A DNA stretch of 64,000 bases, taken from positions 3,038,001 to 3,102,000 of the forward strand of contig JAPNXP010000011.1 of NCBI GenBank assembly GCA_028753945.1, read 5' to 3'. This document shows positions 12,226 to 23,733 of this stretch, in pieces; positions within the stretch are counted from its first letter, which is position 1; the number at the start of each line of letters is the position of its first letter. Source of the stretch: Hexactinellida sp. DTS-2022. Its lineage: Eukaryota; Porifera; Hexactinellida. The position numbers and the translations under genes were made by a program. The notes beneath the pieces were generated by a model, which was not told the origin of the DNA, searched no databases, and saw only the letters and a list, made by a program, of their open reading frames with translations.

Positions 12226-12703
12226 CTAGCGCGCTTCGCATGCTAGGTCGCTTCGCGGAAAGAACACCAATACACGTGTGGTTTATTTAATCCTAATATT
12301 GATTATAAAGCGTAAATAGGCCTAAAATAGTAGAATTTAACAATGTAAAATTTAGTAAATACGTCATCATGCGATAATGAGTAAGCATAGTGGCAATCTG
12401 GTCTGACCAACGTGTCCGCATCATTAATGTGCATATTCTATTAAATTTTCAGATTTTATCTCTTCGTGGGCGCGAATTATGTTAGATTAAGTGAATTTTC
12501 AGGGTTCTCGAATTGTGACAATGACGTCATAACTTGTCGAGGTGAGAGAAATTTTGAGTAGAAACCTCAACTTGTTGGCGGGTGCCAAAAGTTACCCCTA
12601 TATACCAAAAATCACACTTGGAAACCGTCCAATTTCTTCAATCAACTCGGAACATACAAACAAATATATACACACACCCACCCTTGTGTTTTAATAGTAT
12701 AGA
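12226..12703 (-). mobile_element. Non-autonomous Helitron, copy 2 of a tandem pair
   Basis: On the minus strand the 5' end is TCTATACTATTAAAACAC preceded by A, and the 3' end is GCGAAGCGCGCTAG at 12226. The body matches copy 1 closely over its length (shared CCAACGTGTCCGCATCATTA, GACGTCATAACTT). The pair sits head to tail inside the 19-bp minisatellite. No coding capacity. Confidence 0.85.
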
Positions 12704-13289
12704 TAGATTGGTCTTTTTTTTGAAGTAATTTGTAACGTTCATGTCCATTTGTCTTGATCAAGTCATTTGGTTCCGTGCATTTCGATTTGACAGTTTCAGG
12801 TCCACTCGATCCGTTCAGGTCCATTCCACCTATTCAGGTCCATTCATCTCGTTTAGGTCGATTCGTTCCGTTCAGGTCCACCCTTCCCATTGAGGTCAAT
12901 TCGTCCCATTCAGGTCCTTTGACTCGTTCAGGTCCAGTAGTCCCATTGAAGTCCATACGGCCTGTCAAGTAAATTCGTCCCGTTCAGGTTTATTAGTCCT
13001 GACAGTTCCATTCGTCCCGTTCAGGTTTATTAGTCCTGTACAGTTCCATTCGCCCCATTCAAATCCATTCGTCCCGTATACGTTCATTCGTCCCGAAAAC
13101 TTCCATTTGTCCCGTTCAATTCCAATCGTCCCGTTCAAGGTCTTTGCTACCCGTCAGGTCATTCGTCCCTTTCAGGTCCATTCGTCCCTTTCAGGTTCAT
13201 TCGTCCCGTTCAGGTCCATTTGTCCCGTTCAAGTCCATTCATCCCTTACAGGTCCAATCGTCCCGTTCAATTCCAATCGTCCCATTGAG
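12704..13289. repeat. Minisatellite B, block 2
   Basis: The 19-bp array resumes after the Helitrons and continues to the hAT insertion. The unit CCCGTTCAGGTCCATTCGT is easily read. CCATTGAG at 13282-13289 is the copy of the target site left of the next element. No gene. Confidence 0.92.
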
Positions 13290-14447
13290 CATAGGCGCCG
13301 ATGTTGAGATTCTGGGGGTCCAGACCCCCCCAGGTCGGAAGGCTGGGGATTCCACTGGGGGCTACTGGGGGAATATAAACCTTAATTTATTTAAATTGGA
13401 CACGCACAGTATATATATATTGTTGTGCAATTATATTTATGCTATTAGTGCTAAAGAAAATATATTAACATCATCTGTAATTGTTATGGAATTTATAATA
13501 GAAGCTACTCGATCTCACAAAGTGACATCGAAAAGCTTCTATTTACAATTTGAAAACTAAGATTGTATGTAAGATTATATATACAGTCTACTCCGCTTAA
13601 TTGGGACACGTTTGTTCCAGGCCTCTTGTCCCAATTAAGCGGAGATCCCAATTAACCGAAAATATTCTGTAAAGTAGTGATCTACCTACGATTTACAACA
13701 ATTTTGGTTTTAAACATGTTATAACTATTCCACCAATGCCTGCGGAAACTTGATTCTACTCAAACGAATAGTATGACCCTTAATATTCTGTGGACCGTTT
13801 TAAATTATGCCTGAACCAAAGTTCATAATCCCATGTGAATTTCTATTTACACAATTTAATAATATAATTGGCCCTATTTATATATTTTGTCATGCCTTAA
13901 TGAGAATTGACCAAGATTATTTAAATTTGTTTTGATCAATATTAACTTTATATTTTTCGAGCACAATTTTGTACCCAATTTGTTGATTTTGTCCCAATTA
14001 AGCGAAGTTTGTCCCGATTAACCGAATATTTTAGTATTAGCTTCTATGGAAAGGATTCTGTTCTTGGGGAGTTGTCCCAATTAAGCGGCTGTCCCGATTA
14101 ACCGGTGTCCCAATTAAGCGGAGTACACTGTACTACCATACGCGTAAATGTACCTATCATGGTGGGCTCTGGGGAGTTAGGATCCCTCAGGTTGTTAATG
14201 TGCTAGCATCCTGTTGAGTGAAGGATTACCCATGCCATAAGGTTGTAAATTTAATGTGCTATATTTGTTTAAACCATTAGTAGCATCATCATTGGCCTCC
14301 GAATACTCAAGTCGCTCGATCTTGCAACGAATTGACCTTTTTAATCAACCTTCGACCTTGGGCGGCCAAGGTCGAAAATATTGCTCCCAAAAGTTGTGTC
14401 CCCCCCCCCCAGGAAATACCTCACTCCTACAAAGATCGGCGCCTATG
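13290..14447. mobile_element. hAT-type element, 1.16 kb, non-autonomous
   Basis: Ends CATAGGCGCCGAT and ATCGGCGCCTATG, inverted, with exact 8-bp duplication CCATTGAG (13282-13289, 14448-14455) made in the minisatellite. Subterminal runs of G/C (GGGGGTCCAGACCCCCC at the left, a C tract at 14401) are typical of such MITEs. No transposase is readable. A pogo-type MITE sits inside. Confidence 0.88.
13584..14130. mobile_element. Pogo/Tc1-type MITE, 547 bp
   Basis: Left end CAGTCTACTCCGCTTAATTG and right end CAATTAAGCGGAGTACACTG are inverted. TA flanks both sides (13582-13583, 14131-14132). Internal pieces of the end motif (TTGTCCCAATTAAGCG) are repeated several times, a usual pattern in these MITEs. 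Non-coding. Confidence 0.87.
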
Positions 14448-15474
14448 CCATTGAGATCAATTCGTCACTTTCAGGTCCATTCTTCCCGTTTAGGTCCATC
14501 CGGCTCATTGAAGTCCATTCGACCTGTCAAGTCTCTTCGTCCCTTTCAAGTCCATTCGTCCTGTTCAATTCCAACCAACCGTTGACGTCCATTCGTCCCG
14601 ACAGGTCCATTCGACGTTCTGTTGATTGACCCGTTCAGGTTCATTTGTCCTGTTAAGGTCCAATCATTCCGTTCAGGTCCATTCGTCAGTTTCAGGTACA
14701 CCCTTCCCATTGTGCTCAATTCGTCCCGTTCAGGTTCATTAATCCTGACGGTTCCATTCGATCCGTTCAAGTCCATTCGTCCCGTTTATGTCAATTCGTC
14801 CCGTTAAGGACATTCGTCCCGTTCAGGTCCATTACTCCCGACAGGTCCTTTCGTTCCGTTCAGGTTCATTCGACCTGTTCCAAGTCCATTCGTCCCGTTA
14901 GGTCCATTCGTCCCGTTCAGGTCCACCCCTCCCATTGAGGTCAATTCGTCCCGTTCAGGTACATTCGTCCCATTCAGGTCCATTCGTCCCATTCAGGTTC
15001 ATTCGTCCCGTTCAGGTCCTAACGTCCCATCTAGGTTCATTCGTCGCATTCAGAACCACCCGCCCCATTGAAGTCAATTCGTCACTTTCAGGTCCATTCT
15101 TCCCGTTTAGATCCTACCGTCCCATTGAAGTCCATTCGTCCTGTCAAGTCCATTCGTCCCGTTTAAGTCCATTCGTCCCGTTCATGTCCATTCATCCCGT
15201 AGATCCATTCGTACCTTTCAGGTCCATTCGTCCCATTCAGGTCCATTCGTCCCGTTCAGGTCCTAACGTCCCATTCAGCGACATTCGTTCTGTTCAGAAC
15301 CAGTCGCCCGTTCAGGTCCATTCGTCACGTTTATGTCCATTTGTCTTGTTCATGATCTTTCACCTTGTTCAATTCCAATCGTCCGTTCAGGTCCATTCGT
15401 CAGTTTCAGGTCCATTCGACCTATTCAGTTTCATTCTCCAGTTTAGGTCCATTCGTCCCATTGAGGTCAATCTC
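14448..15474. repeat. Minisatellite B, block 3
   Basis: The 19-bp array continues from the hAT element to about 15474. A frame of 181 codons at 14935-15480 is an artefact of the 19-bp period. No gene. Confidence 0.93.
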
Positions 15475-15482
15475 CTTTAGAG

Positions 15483-15661
15483 CAGGGCCGGATTTACTAT
15501 TAGGCTAAGTAGGCTATAGCCTTCGGGCCACTACAGGACCAATGTACAGGACACTACAGGACCAATGGGCCACTATAGGACCACTACCGACCAATGTCGA
15601 TCATGTTCGGGCCACTTCTGTGGTTCAGCATGCAGGCCACTCAAGGGTAAATCCTTCCCTG
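15483..15661. mobile_element. hAT MITE, 179 bp
   Basis: Ends CAGGGCCGGATTTAC and GTAAATCCTTCCCTG, inverted; exact 8-bp duplication CTTTAGAG (15475-15482, 15662-15669). Contains short internal repeats of ACTACAGGACCAATG. Confidence 0.9.
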
Positions 15662-15860
15662 CTTTAGAGAGCAAAAGTGGAAGGCACAGAGACAGATTTG
15701 GCAGTTCCGTTGGACAGCATCCATGAGAAGTTCCATGACGAAGTCGGTCATCCCGGAATAAATACGACCCTACATTCAGTTCAGCAAAGATACACATGGA
15801 CAGGCGTTTCCCAAGAAGTTAGAAAATATGTGAGTTTAATTATCAGGTATACTTTCCTAG
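15662..15860 (+). mobile_element. Integrase-bearing element fossil, short fragment
   Basis: A short plus-strand stretch resembles the zinc-binding N-terminal domain of retrotransposon-type integrases (GHPGINTTLHSVQQRYTW with an upstream H-x3-H). It is an isolated, broken remnant with no ends visible. Family: Ty3/Gypsy-like or Ginger-like; old. Confidence 0.65.
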
Positions 15861-16614
15861 GTAGCACGTGGTTCGGTCATAGCCGGACCACTTGCCATTC
15901 ACAGTGACATTATTATAAAGGATAGTCCATCTTTGGCCCCACTTCTGTATTTTGTTCATACTTTATAAAAATTTCCCACCTATCTCGTTTCATTTGAACA
16001 TTATTATTTTTATTATTCAATTGCGATATTTTAATTTTGAATCATTTTAAATGTTATAATGCATTCTAACTAAATGTATACTAATCCACCAAAACTATTT
16101 GAACAACTGAATTTTTATTCTTGATACAATATACTTCTCGTTTGCTACTCTCAAATGACTTTATCTTGTAATATAATTATAAATATCATAACATTATGAT
16201 TTTAAGTCATGTTTATCCAATAATTAACCATGAAGTGGCATCTGTGTCTATGTCACTTGCTACTTGTGGGACAAGTGGCACATAAGGAAATGTGGCTGTA
16301 TCTCAGTGGAAAATAATCGAAAATTCATAATGATTAGAAACTAGTCACTTAGATTTGTAACATAGTAGTACATCAGTGGCGGATCCAGACAAGTTGAAAA
16401 GGGGGGGCCCAAGAAAAATGCGAGCGTAGCGAGCAACTTATAAGGGGCTCTGGGGGGTAACTCCTAGATTTTTCTTTCCGTTATATACACTGAGAAGTCA
16501 TTTTAAACGCAAATTTCTTTATAAGGAGCCATAGTTCAAACTTGAAGCTGCAGTTTCTTAAATATTTTGTCAATTTCAACCTAAATTTCAGTCAATTTCA
16601 CAGGTAGTTACTAC
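15861..16614. other. Intergenic, with one solitary hAT-like end
   Basis: No coding signal. At 16374 the motif CAGTGGCGGATCCAG followed by a G tract resembles one terminus of a common MITE type; no matching inverted end is seen nearby, so it may be truncated. The rest is AT-rich unique sequence. Confidence 0.6.
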
Positions 16615-17036
16615 TAGGGCATTAGTCGATCGCCAAAAAATTGATCGCGATCTCGATCCCGATCTTCACTTAAAATAGTATCGCGATCTTGATCCCGATC
16701 GCATTTTTATAAATGATCGCCGATCCGATCCCGATCATTTTTGTGATCGTTTTTATTTGCCGTAGTAACTATTCAGGATGCTCAGGTTTCAACTTGACCA
16801 ACTTTTGGAAACAGTGAAGTTAGATTTTCAACAAACTGAAAAATATTTTTTTGTTACGGGCCTGTTTTATGGATAAATTGAATTAATAATCGAATTAATA
16901 ATAATAGTGCAATATTATTAATGAATTTAATTGGGCAACCTTTTCTAAAAGATCGGAATGTAGGATCGAAAATTTATTCAAAAAAGGATCGCGATCGTGA
17001 TCGCGCGATCTTTGATCGTTCGATCCTAATGCCCTA
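16615..17036. mobile_element. hAT MITE with CGATCG-rich termini
   Basis: Ends TAGGGCATTAG and CTAATGCCCTA, inverted; exact 8-bp duplication GTTACTAC (16607-16614, 17037-17044). Both arms are packed with GATC palindromes (ATCGCGATC, CGATCCCGATC, GATCGCGCGATC). Non-coding. Confidence 0.87.
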
Positions 17037-17222
17037 GTTACTACTAGATCATGCCTCAACTACTTCTAAAATTCTAAGCAGCATGAGGTTACATACAAGC
17101 ACGATACTTTAGGCAATCCAATATCTCAACAAGATACTTTTGGGGCATCTTTCCAGAAGGCTGGCTAATAGTGGTCCGGAGTAAGTCTCAGAAAGCCCTA
17201 GTATCGCTGTTATTGATGAAAA

Positions 17223-17740
17223 GTGGCAGAGAGAGAAATGTACTCTTTTGGGGCTGACTTTTCACTCAGTCATCAAGCAGCCGGTAAGCCTGAAAGGAAA
17301 GCCCTGAGTCTAAACGAGCCATCGGAGACAGAGAGTATTGTTGGAGATGGAAACTGTCTCTTTCGGTGCTTATCGAAGATAATCACTGGAAGTCAAGCAA
17401 CTCAGCTCCAGTGGTATTTTCGCCATAAAAATATGTATCCATCCAACTACTTACTAGATGAAAACCTGGTTAGTATAGAAGGCACGTGGGCAGGAGATGT
17501 AGAAATCATGGCTGCTGCTTATATCCTCCAGGCAGATATATTTGTGCGAACAACGATTGCATACCTGAAGGCTCATTAATTCGTGAGGTACGGTGGAGCA
17601 TGCTCAGAGCTAATGATGAATCTAACACATCCATCTACATTACCAACTATTTGGACCATTACGAACCTGTAATTTCAATGCTTAATTCCTCAACTCTTAC
17701 CTATGGAACGACATCTACCAACTTCATTAAGATCGAATGA
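17223..17740 (+). pseudogene. OTU-type cysteine protease fragment
   Basis: The frame from 17223 (first ATG at 17238) contains VGDGNCLFRCLSKIITGSQ, the OTU catalytic Asp-Gly-Asn-Cys block, and then WAGDVEIMAAAYILQADIFV, the typical middle of the fold. The frame closes at 17579. The expected distal part continues in the next frame, 17580-17740, with YITNYLDHYEPVI holding the probable catalytic His, so one frameshift lies near 17550-17580. OTU domains remove ubiquitin-like conjugates and are also carried by Helitrons and some retroelements. No such partner is recognisable beside it. A consensus splice donor (AATATCAG|GTGAGTT) occurs at 18031. It could be a captured host exon or a transposon passenger. 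Confidence 0.72.
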
Positions 17741-18080
17741 CGACTATCCACAATATCTCAATCCTCAGAATAATATCGTTTCAACATCATTGATTTTCGA
17801 ACCGCTCAAAAGCAAGGTATATCGAACCTTGTGGACCTCTGCCCGAGGTAATTCAGGCAACGTAATCCCTTTCATGGTGAGCCCAGATAATGGAAACGCG
17901 ACCTGCAACGGCATATCCCCAGTGGCGAAAACGCGACAGAACACTACACCAACACTCAACAATCTAAAGTGTATTGGGGAAAGGCAACGCAACTGACGAG
18001 TCCAAGCCGGGACGAAACATAAAGAATATCAGGTGAGTTGTAATTAATTAATTATTTTAGTTGTGAGTGTCTGTTTAAAT

Positions 18081-18497
18081 TGGGGCTGAAACTAATATTC
18101 GAAATGTAACGAACGAACCTTTTTCTAAACAAACGAATACCCAAATATTCGTTCGTTTTGATGGCTAAGCATTATATCAATTCAAGACTTTAATAAAGTG
18201 GAAAATAGTTATTTGTTTATGTTACAATAGTTTAATCTTAGCGATAAAGTATTAGACACAAGTTTGTTATTACAAAGGTTAGTTTAGTTAGGAATGTATA
18301 TTGACGATCTCTCCAATCTAAACACAAGACATGTTGTTATCGAAAAGTAGTTAACGAATATTTGGTTCAATCTAAAGCCCACCATACACGACGCAACTTT
18401 GTTGCATCGTATATTGTGGGCTAAATATTCTTTCGAATGAATATTCGTTTGGAAATGAACGAATATTCGAATATTCGGTAGATTCGTTCCAGCTCTA
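18081..18497. mobile_element. hAT MITE rich in ATTCG motifs
   Basis: Left TGGGGCTGAAACTAATATTC and right CGTTCCAGCTCTA are imperfect inverted ends; exact 8-bp duplication GTTTAAAT (18073-18080, 18498-18505). AATATTCG/CGAATATT motifs cluster at both ends. Non-coding. Confidence 0.82.
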
Positions 18498-18506
18498 GTT
18501 TAAATA

Positions 18507-18575
18507 CAGTCGACTCTGCTTAATTGGGTAACTTTGATCCGAGGATAGTTTGAACCAATTCAGCAGAATCGACTG
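18507..18575. mobile_element. Tiny pogo-type MITE, 69 bp
   Basis: CAGTCGACTCTGCTTAATTG at the left and CAGCAGAATCGACTG at the right form inverted ends around only about 30 bp. TA precedes the left end. It lies directly after the preceding hAT MITE's duplication. Same family type as the element at 13584-14130. Confidence 0.75.
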
Positions 18576-19389
18576 ATGTATGTGTTTTGTCTGAGCTGTG
18601 TCTGGTTTATATAGTTTAGTTATTATAATTACAATAGTTACGCTATACTTGCTATCTGGGATTCACCACCAGCTTAGGAATAGGAGTGTATTATCAGCTA
18701 GGTTGTAGCGATACTGGTATAGTGTAACTTGTTTTGTATGTGTCCTGTCTAAACTGTGTCTGTGTATTTACATGCTAACTAATAATTCTTCCTTCTAGCC
18801 ATTAATTTGTATATACTTTTTTAAATTGTATCAAAGATATAGCGTATTTTGTAGTACATTTCCACTGATTTTGCATTGCAAATCCTGTTATTTATGTATG
18901 TTGCAGTCTAATTGCGAATTTGGTCTTTTTGCGAATGGGCTGGCCCATTTGCAAATAGACCAACAAATTGGTCTATTCGCGAATGGGCCAAGCTAGCTTG
19001 GCCCATCTGCGAAATATTCTAAAATATTTTCATTTGGTTTATTAATAATATCCTAACTCTGATCCAAATAGCAACACTTAACTATTACGTATTATACTGA
19101 TAATATTATTACCGATACACTTTGGATCGCGGAGTAATCATGAAGTTAGTCAATTTACATACGATGGTACCGGTATTCATTATTTGTCCCATTTAATAAT
19201 TATATTGTTACTGGTAGTGTATATCGAGAAAGTATATTATGCTTGTATTTCGATGACTTACTAAGGTACACAAAACTAAATTAGTAATACGTCAATAATA
19301 AGATTAATACACGTCAACTTATACTAGATAGTATCTACTGCATTTAACTAGATATCGATGTAGTCTAATTAATGAGATATTAATTATTA

Positions 19390-20860
19390 AGTTTTTTGAA
19401 GCAAGTTTTGCCCTTATGGCATCTTGAGTGGCAATTTACTAAAGCCCTACGACAAGGACACCGAGAGGTTGAACAGTTCTTACATTTGCAAGAGTAAGTG
19501 ACACCTTGAGAAGCGTTAAGCATTGCCGTTCTTTGAGATATCTGGTTAGCCGGGACACTGTCTTGATTAAAAATTTAGATTTACATATATCGAATTGATT
19601 TGCTGTATATTTGTTATCTAGTATTCCATACTTCGTGCCAACAGAGTCTATGTTATCTTGTTTTCCCAATAGAATACCAATCATGTTTTTGTTACCGAAT
19701 GCTATTGAGTCTGGTTTGGCTATTGGCAGTAAATGTTGTCACCAATGTCTGCCTCAGGCATACGATTGCAGCTTGATTTGAGCATTCGCTTATGAAGCTC
19801 TGTTTGTTTTCGCTTAATTCCTCTAAGCTGAAATTCAGAATCCCTTTGTCTCCTCAAATGGTCACAACGATGACACCATACCGAAGTTCCAAATCCCTCT
19901 TCGCCTTCACTTCTGCCGCAAATAGTGTGAATATACCTGGAACATCCTGGACATGTGTGTACTTTTGTTGTTTCTTGTTCACAAACATCACAATTCGTGC
20001 TAACTATAGTACCCTGTTTATCAGTAATACTAGAGTTATTATTTTCCTGTTCTGCCGGTGGGAACTTTGAATTGAACGGAGAAGATGGTAATTGATGCAA
20101 CGAAGAAAGATCACGAAATTTGTCGAAAACACATAGGTTATCCGGGAAGGGCTGAGAAAGTTCGTCCAGATAAGGATCAGTAGTCTGGTGGAAATGATGA
20201 GGTGAGCTATATGTATCTGGTTATTTGTTAGTTCGATTGGAAGTCCAAGTTCACTTAAGCCGATCGGAGGCTTCCTATTAAAGAGCGCTTGAAAGGGCGT
20301 CATTCCGATGGTAGAATGGAAATTTGCATTCTTCTTGTATTGCACTAACCTAACGTATTTGGACTGCACTAACCTAACGTATTTGGTATCATTATTATCC
20401 ATCATCATTGTAGTAAAGTGCTTTTTGATATCCTGGTTGGCTCTTTCGACAGATCCTTGCGATTCTGGATGACGAGGCTTGCCGCGTATAATTTTAGTTG
20501 AAGGCCATTTTTCATTGATAAGCTGGAATAATAGAGAATTATTGAACTCTCTTCCATTATCTGAGTGCAAGATAAGAGGGGGGCCAAGTTCACAAAATAT
20601 GTCCATGAGTGCCTCGGTCACTTCTTTTGCACACTTTCTCCTCAGGGCTCTAAGACGCACAAATTTTGTGAAATGGTCCTAATATTCTAGCAGCCAGTTT
20701 AATGGTTGGTTTGCTTCAGGATAAACACTAGTAAATCAATTAGATCCATCTGGCTTCGAGAGAGATAATTCGATGAAGAAATAGGTTTTATAACAACGGA
20801 TTTAATTGACTTACGGGATTTCTTCAATTGACAAACCTCCCAGTGGTTTATGAATATTTG
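19390..20860 (-). pseudogene. Ginger transposase, core and C-terminal parts (fossil)
   Basis: Minus-strand similarity in order: an integrase-type catalytic core (LILHSDNGREFN and RHPESQGSVERANQDIKKHF), then a PHD-like zinc cluster (CPGCSRYIHTICGRSEGEEG) and a short cysteine-rich tail (KNCSTSRCPC). This order is known for Ginger/KRAB-A-type integrases, which carry out cut-and-paste transposition. The region has several breaks and is not a working gene. Confidence 0.8.
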
Positions 20861-21102
20861 GCAAATTGACCAAGTAGTCAGGTCGCTTAACATCGATTAC
20901 GGGAAACACTGGACAAAAGCACCAATTTTTTTATACGTAATATTTATGACCCTGGCATCAAATTTTTCCGCGGCCCCACAACGAACGGATACATTTTCGA
21001 TGTTATCTTGGACTTTTAAAATTCCGGCTCTCTACTAAATCGCCGGTATTACCCCGAACGGCAACTTTCTAAAATCAACTCTGGTCTACTTTTAAAGACC
21101 AG

Positions 21103-21829
21103 GGGCCTTATTCACTAAACATCTTAAACTTAAACTTAAACTTTAACTTAAACTTAGATTTAAACTTAAACTTAAACCTAAACTTAAACTCAAACTTAAA
21201 CTTAAACTCAAACTCAAACTTAACTTAAACTTAAACTTAAACTTAAACTTAAACTTAAACTTAAACTTAACTTAAACTTGGATATATATAGATAAACAAT
21301 ATCAACATACAATAAACAACTATCAATTCTTTCTTTTATGGCACTCGCTTTTCTACTTGATCTCGATCTTTCACAAAGTTTGTTATGCAATTGATTGCAA
21401 AACAATACTATCGCAATATCCACGCAATTATACGTATATTATTAATAATCCTAGTCCAACCATGATTTAAAAATAATTATGTGAAAGTCACTTCATCATA
21501 TTCTTATTTTAAGTGTATAATATGTTGGGAGATAGTACGAATTGTTACAAAGCTCTAAAATTATATTTATTGATGCCATCATTCCAAAAAGGAGCAAATA
21601 ATCAAGTTAAGTCTGCTTCGGACTAGACTTAACTTTTGCTAAGTTTTTACAGTAAAACTAAGCAAAAACTTAGTTTAAGTTTAAGTTTAAGTTTAAGCAA
21701 AAGCTAAGTTTAAGACGAAAACTTAAACTTAAACTTAAACTTAGTTTAAACTTAGTTTTGTAGCAAAAACTAAGTTTTTTCTTAGTTTAAGTTTAAGTTT
21801 AAGTTTAAGAAGTTTAGTGAATAACCCCC
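21103..21829. mobile_element. Fold-back element built of AACTTA hexamers
   Basis: Ends GGGCCTTATTCACTAAAC and GTTTAGTGAATAACCCCC are inverted, flanked by CAG (21100-21102, 21830-21832). The uninterrupted site is present at about 24200-24212 in the opposite arm. The left arm holds about 180 bp of tandem AACTTA hexamers, and the right arm holds the inverse TAAGTT hexamers. Possibly a Harbinger-type MITE from its GG start and 3-bp target, but this is not certain. Confidence 0.8.
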
Positions 21830-22025
21830 CAGATTCGTTGTCCACATGAAATTCCCCGTCGTTTAAGGGCTCACTTGAACATAGTTTATCCCTAGCAACG
21901 CAATAATGTCTCAGGAATGTGACAACATTCCTTTCTCAAAATTTGTCCTAAACCTATCGAGTGACCCCTTGTTCGACTCCCAACAGCTATCTGAGACTAG
22001 TTATAAATATAGTGACACTCTAAAT

Positions 22026-22229
22026 CAGGGACCGGCAACCTTTTGAATGATGTGTGCCAGTTTACATATAATGTTAACATATTTATGACCTTGCGTGCCA
22101 AACATAATTTATTTTTAGAGAAAACATAATATGGTCACCAAGGAAAATGTTTGGTGAATCACTTGGCGAGCCATGGAAAACACTTCGCGTGCCATAAGTG
22201 GCACGCGTGCCTAGGGTTGCCGACCCCTG
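22026..22229. mobile_element. hAT MITE, 204 bp
   Basis: Ends CAGGGACCGGCAACC and GGTTGCCGACCCCTG; exact 8-bp duplication CTCTAAAT (22018-22025, 22230-22237). The empty site is seen at about 24007-24014 in the opposite arm of its host element. Confidence 0.92.
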
Positions 22230-23413
22230 CTCTAAATCGTTATTTGATGCTGTTTACGACAATTTCCTTAGTTATCATTACTCTAATTAGTCCACCAGTG
22301 GGTAAAGGACCCAGGTGGACTATTAGAGAACATGGACCATTAAAGAATTTAGCCTTAAGTAACATCAAATATACATAATATACTGATATACGTTATAGTT
22401 AAAGTATATTAGTACTAGCAAATATAATCGAGAATATATAGAGTCAATATAAACTATTAGGGAATATGAACTGTACGTGAGTAATACGTAATAAAATCTC
22501 CTCTTTAATAGTCCATCTGTAGTTAGGGAGCCCATGTGGACGTTAGCTTAAATAACATCGAAACTAATTAAGGTGGGCAAATAGAGAAGTGGACGTTTAG
22601 AGAGAACTGAGTGTACTAGAAACAGTCAGGGCACTTAACACATAATGGTGACGAGCCCTTCGGTCTCGGTAGCTTTCCGACGGATCGGTGCTACACACCT
22701 CAAGTTAACGGCCGCTATGCGGCCTTACTCATCATCCTTGCTACCATGCAAAATGGTAGTGGATGTTATAACAAGCCTTTCTACCATTTCCCATAGTTTT
22801 AACTTGTTTACCAATAATACCCGTTGGAAGATAACTTGTAGGTTGATTTTGAATTTTAATTAATTTGTTTACCTATTATAACATCTGGAAGTTAGTTTAT
22901 ATCTTAAATAGAAATACGGTTTCGATTCCCTAAATACAATCCTGACAAACACACAAACAAACAAATAACAATCGAGTTTAAAATAGATATACTGGACTTA
23001 AGCTCTAAAATCTTTTTTTAGAAATATTGCTGCTAGGTCCCGACAAATTACACACTCACGAAATCATCAATAGCAAATTGACTGTTCCTGCAGCTGCATG
23101 AAGTAGGGTTAAGAGTCTTAAGACGTACATTCGGATACTACATACTCTATTAGCCGATTTTTCCTCCTATCTGATCCACTATAAATGATTCGGTTAATAC
23201 GTACTCAGATATGACGTACCTCTGATAAGACGTACCAATTTCTATTCCCAAGTAAATAAATATACTTGTATTTTAAATCGGTTAGTACGTACTCTAGAAA
23301 ACTATTAGCAAAACTCAGTTAGTAATTGGTTTAAGTGAGTAGGTTAAAACTAAATAGTTTAATCTCATCGTTAAGTATTAAGTATGTTAATTAAGACTTG
23401 AATACCCTACATC

Positions 23414-23733
23414 CAGGGGCTTATCTAGGATTTTCGTCGTTGGCACTTTATTATGGATACATAAATTTCCGGCACCCAAAAGGTATTAGCCATGATACAT
23501 AATTAGTAAAATTCAATGATGCGGCACCATTTTAATTAGGTAAATTGCAACGGTGCACAAACAGTTGTTTATCCAAAAAGCATTTCTGGACCAGAAAATC
23601 TAGCAATACGCCCAGCACCTAATTAAGTGCCAACCCGGCACCTAAATTGAATCGCAATTCAAGCACTTTTTCACTACATCTGATGCCTGGCCGGCACCTA
23701 AAAGTGCCGGCCAGGCATCTAGATAAACCCCTG
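23414..23733. mobile_element. hAT MITE, 320 bp
   Basis: Ends CAGGGGCTTATCTAG and CTAGATAAACCCCTG; exact 8-bp duplication CCTACATC (23406-23413, 23734-23741). Contains GCCGGCCAGGCAT palindromic pieces near the right end. Non-coding. Confidence 0.9.

Noticed and set aside
16374-16614. A complete MITE beginning CAGTGGCGGATCCAG
   Set aside because: No inverted partner end or duplication was found; recorded only as a solitary end.
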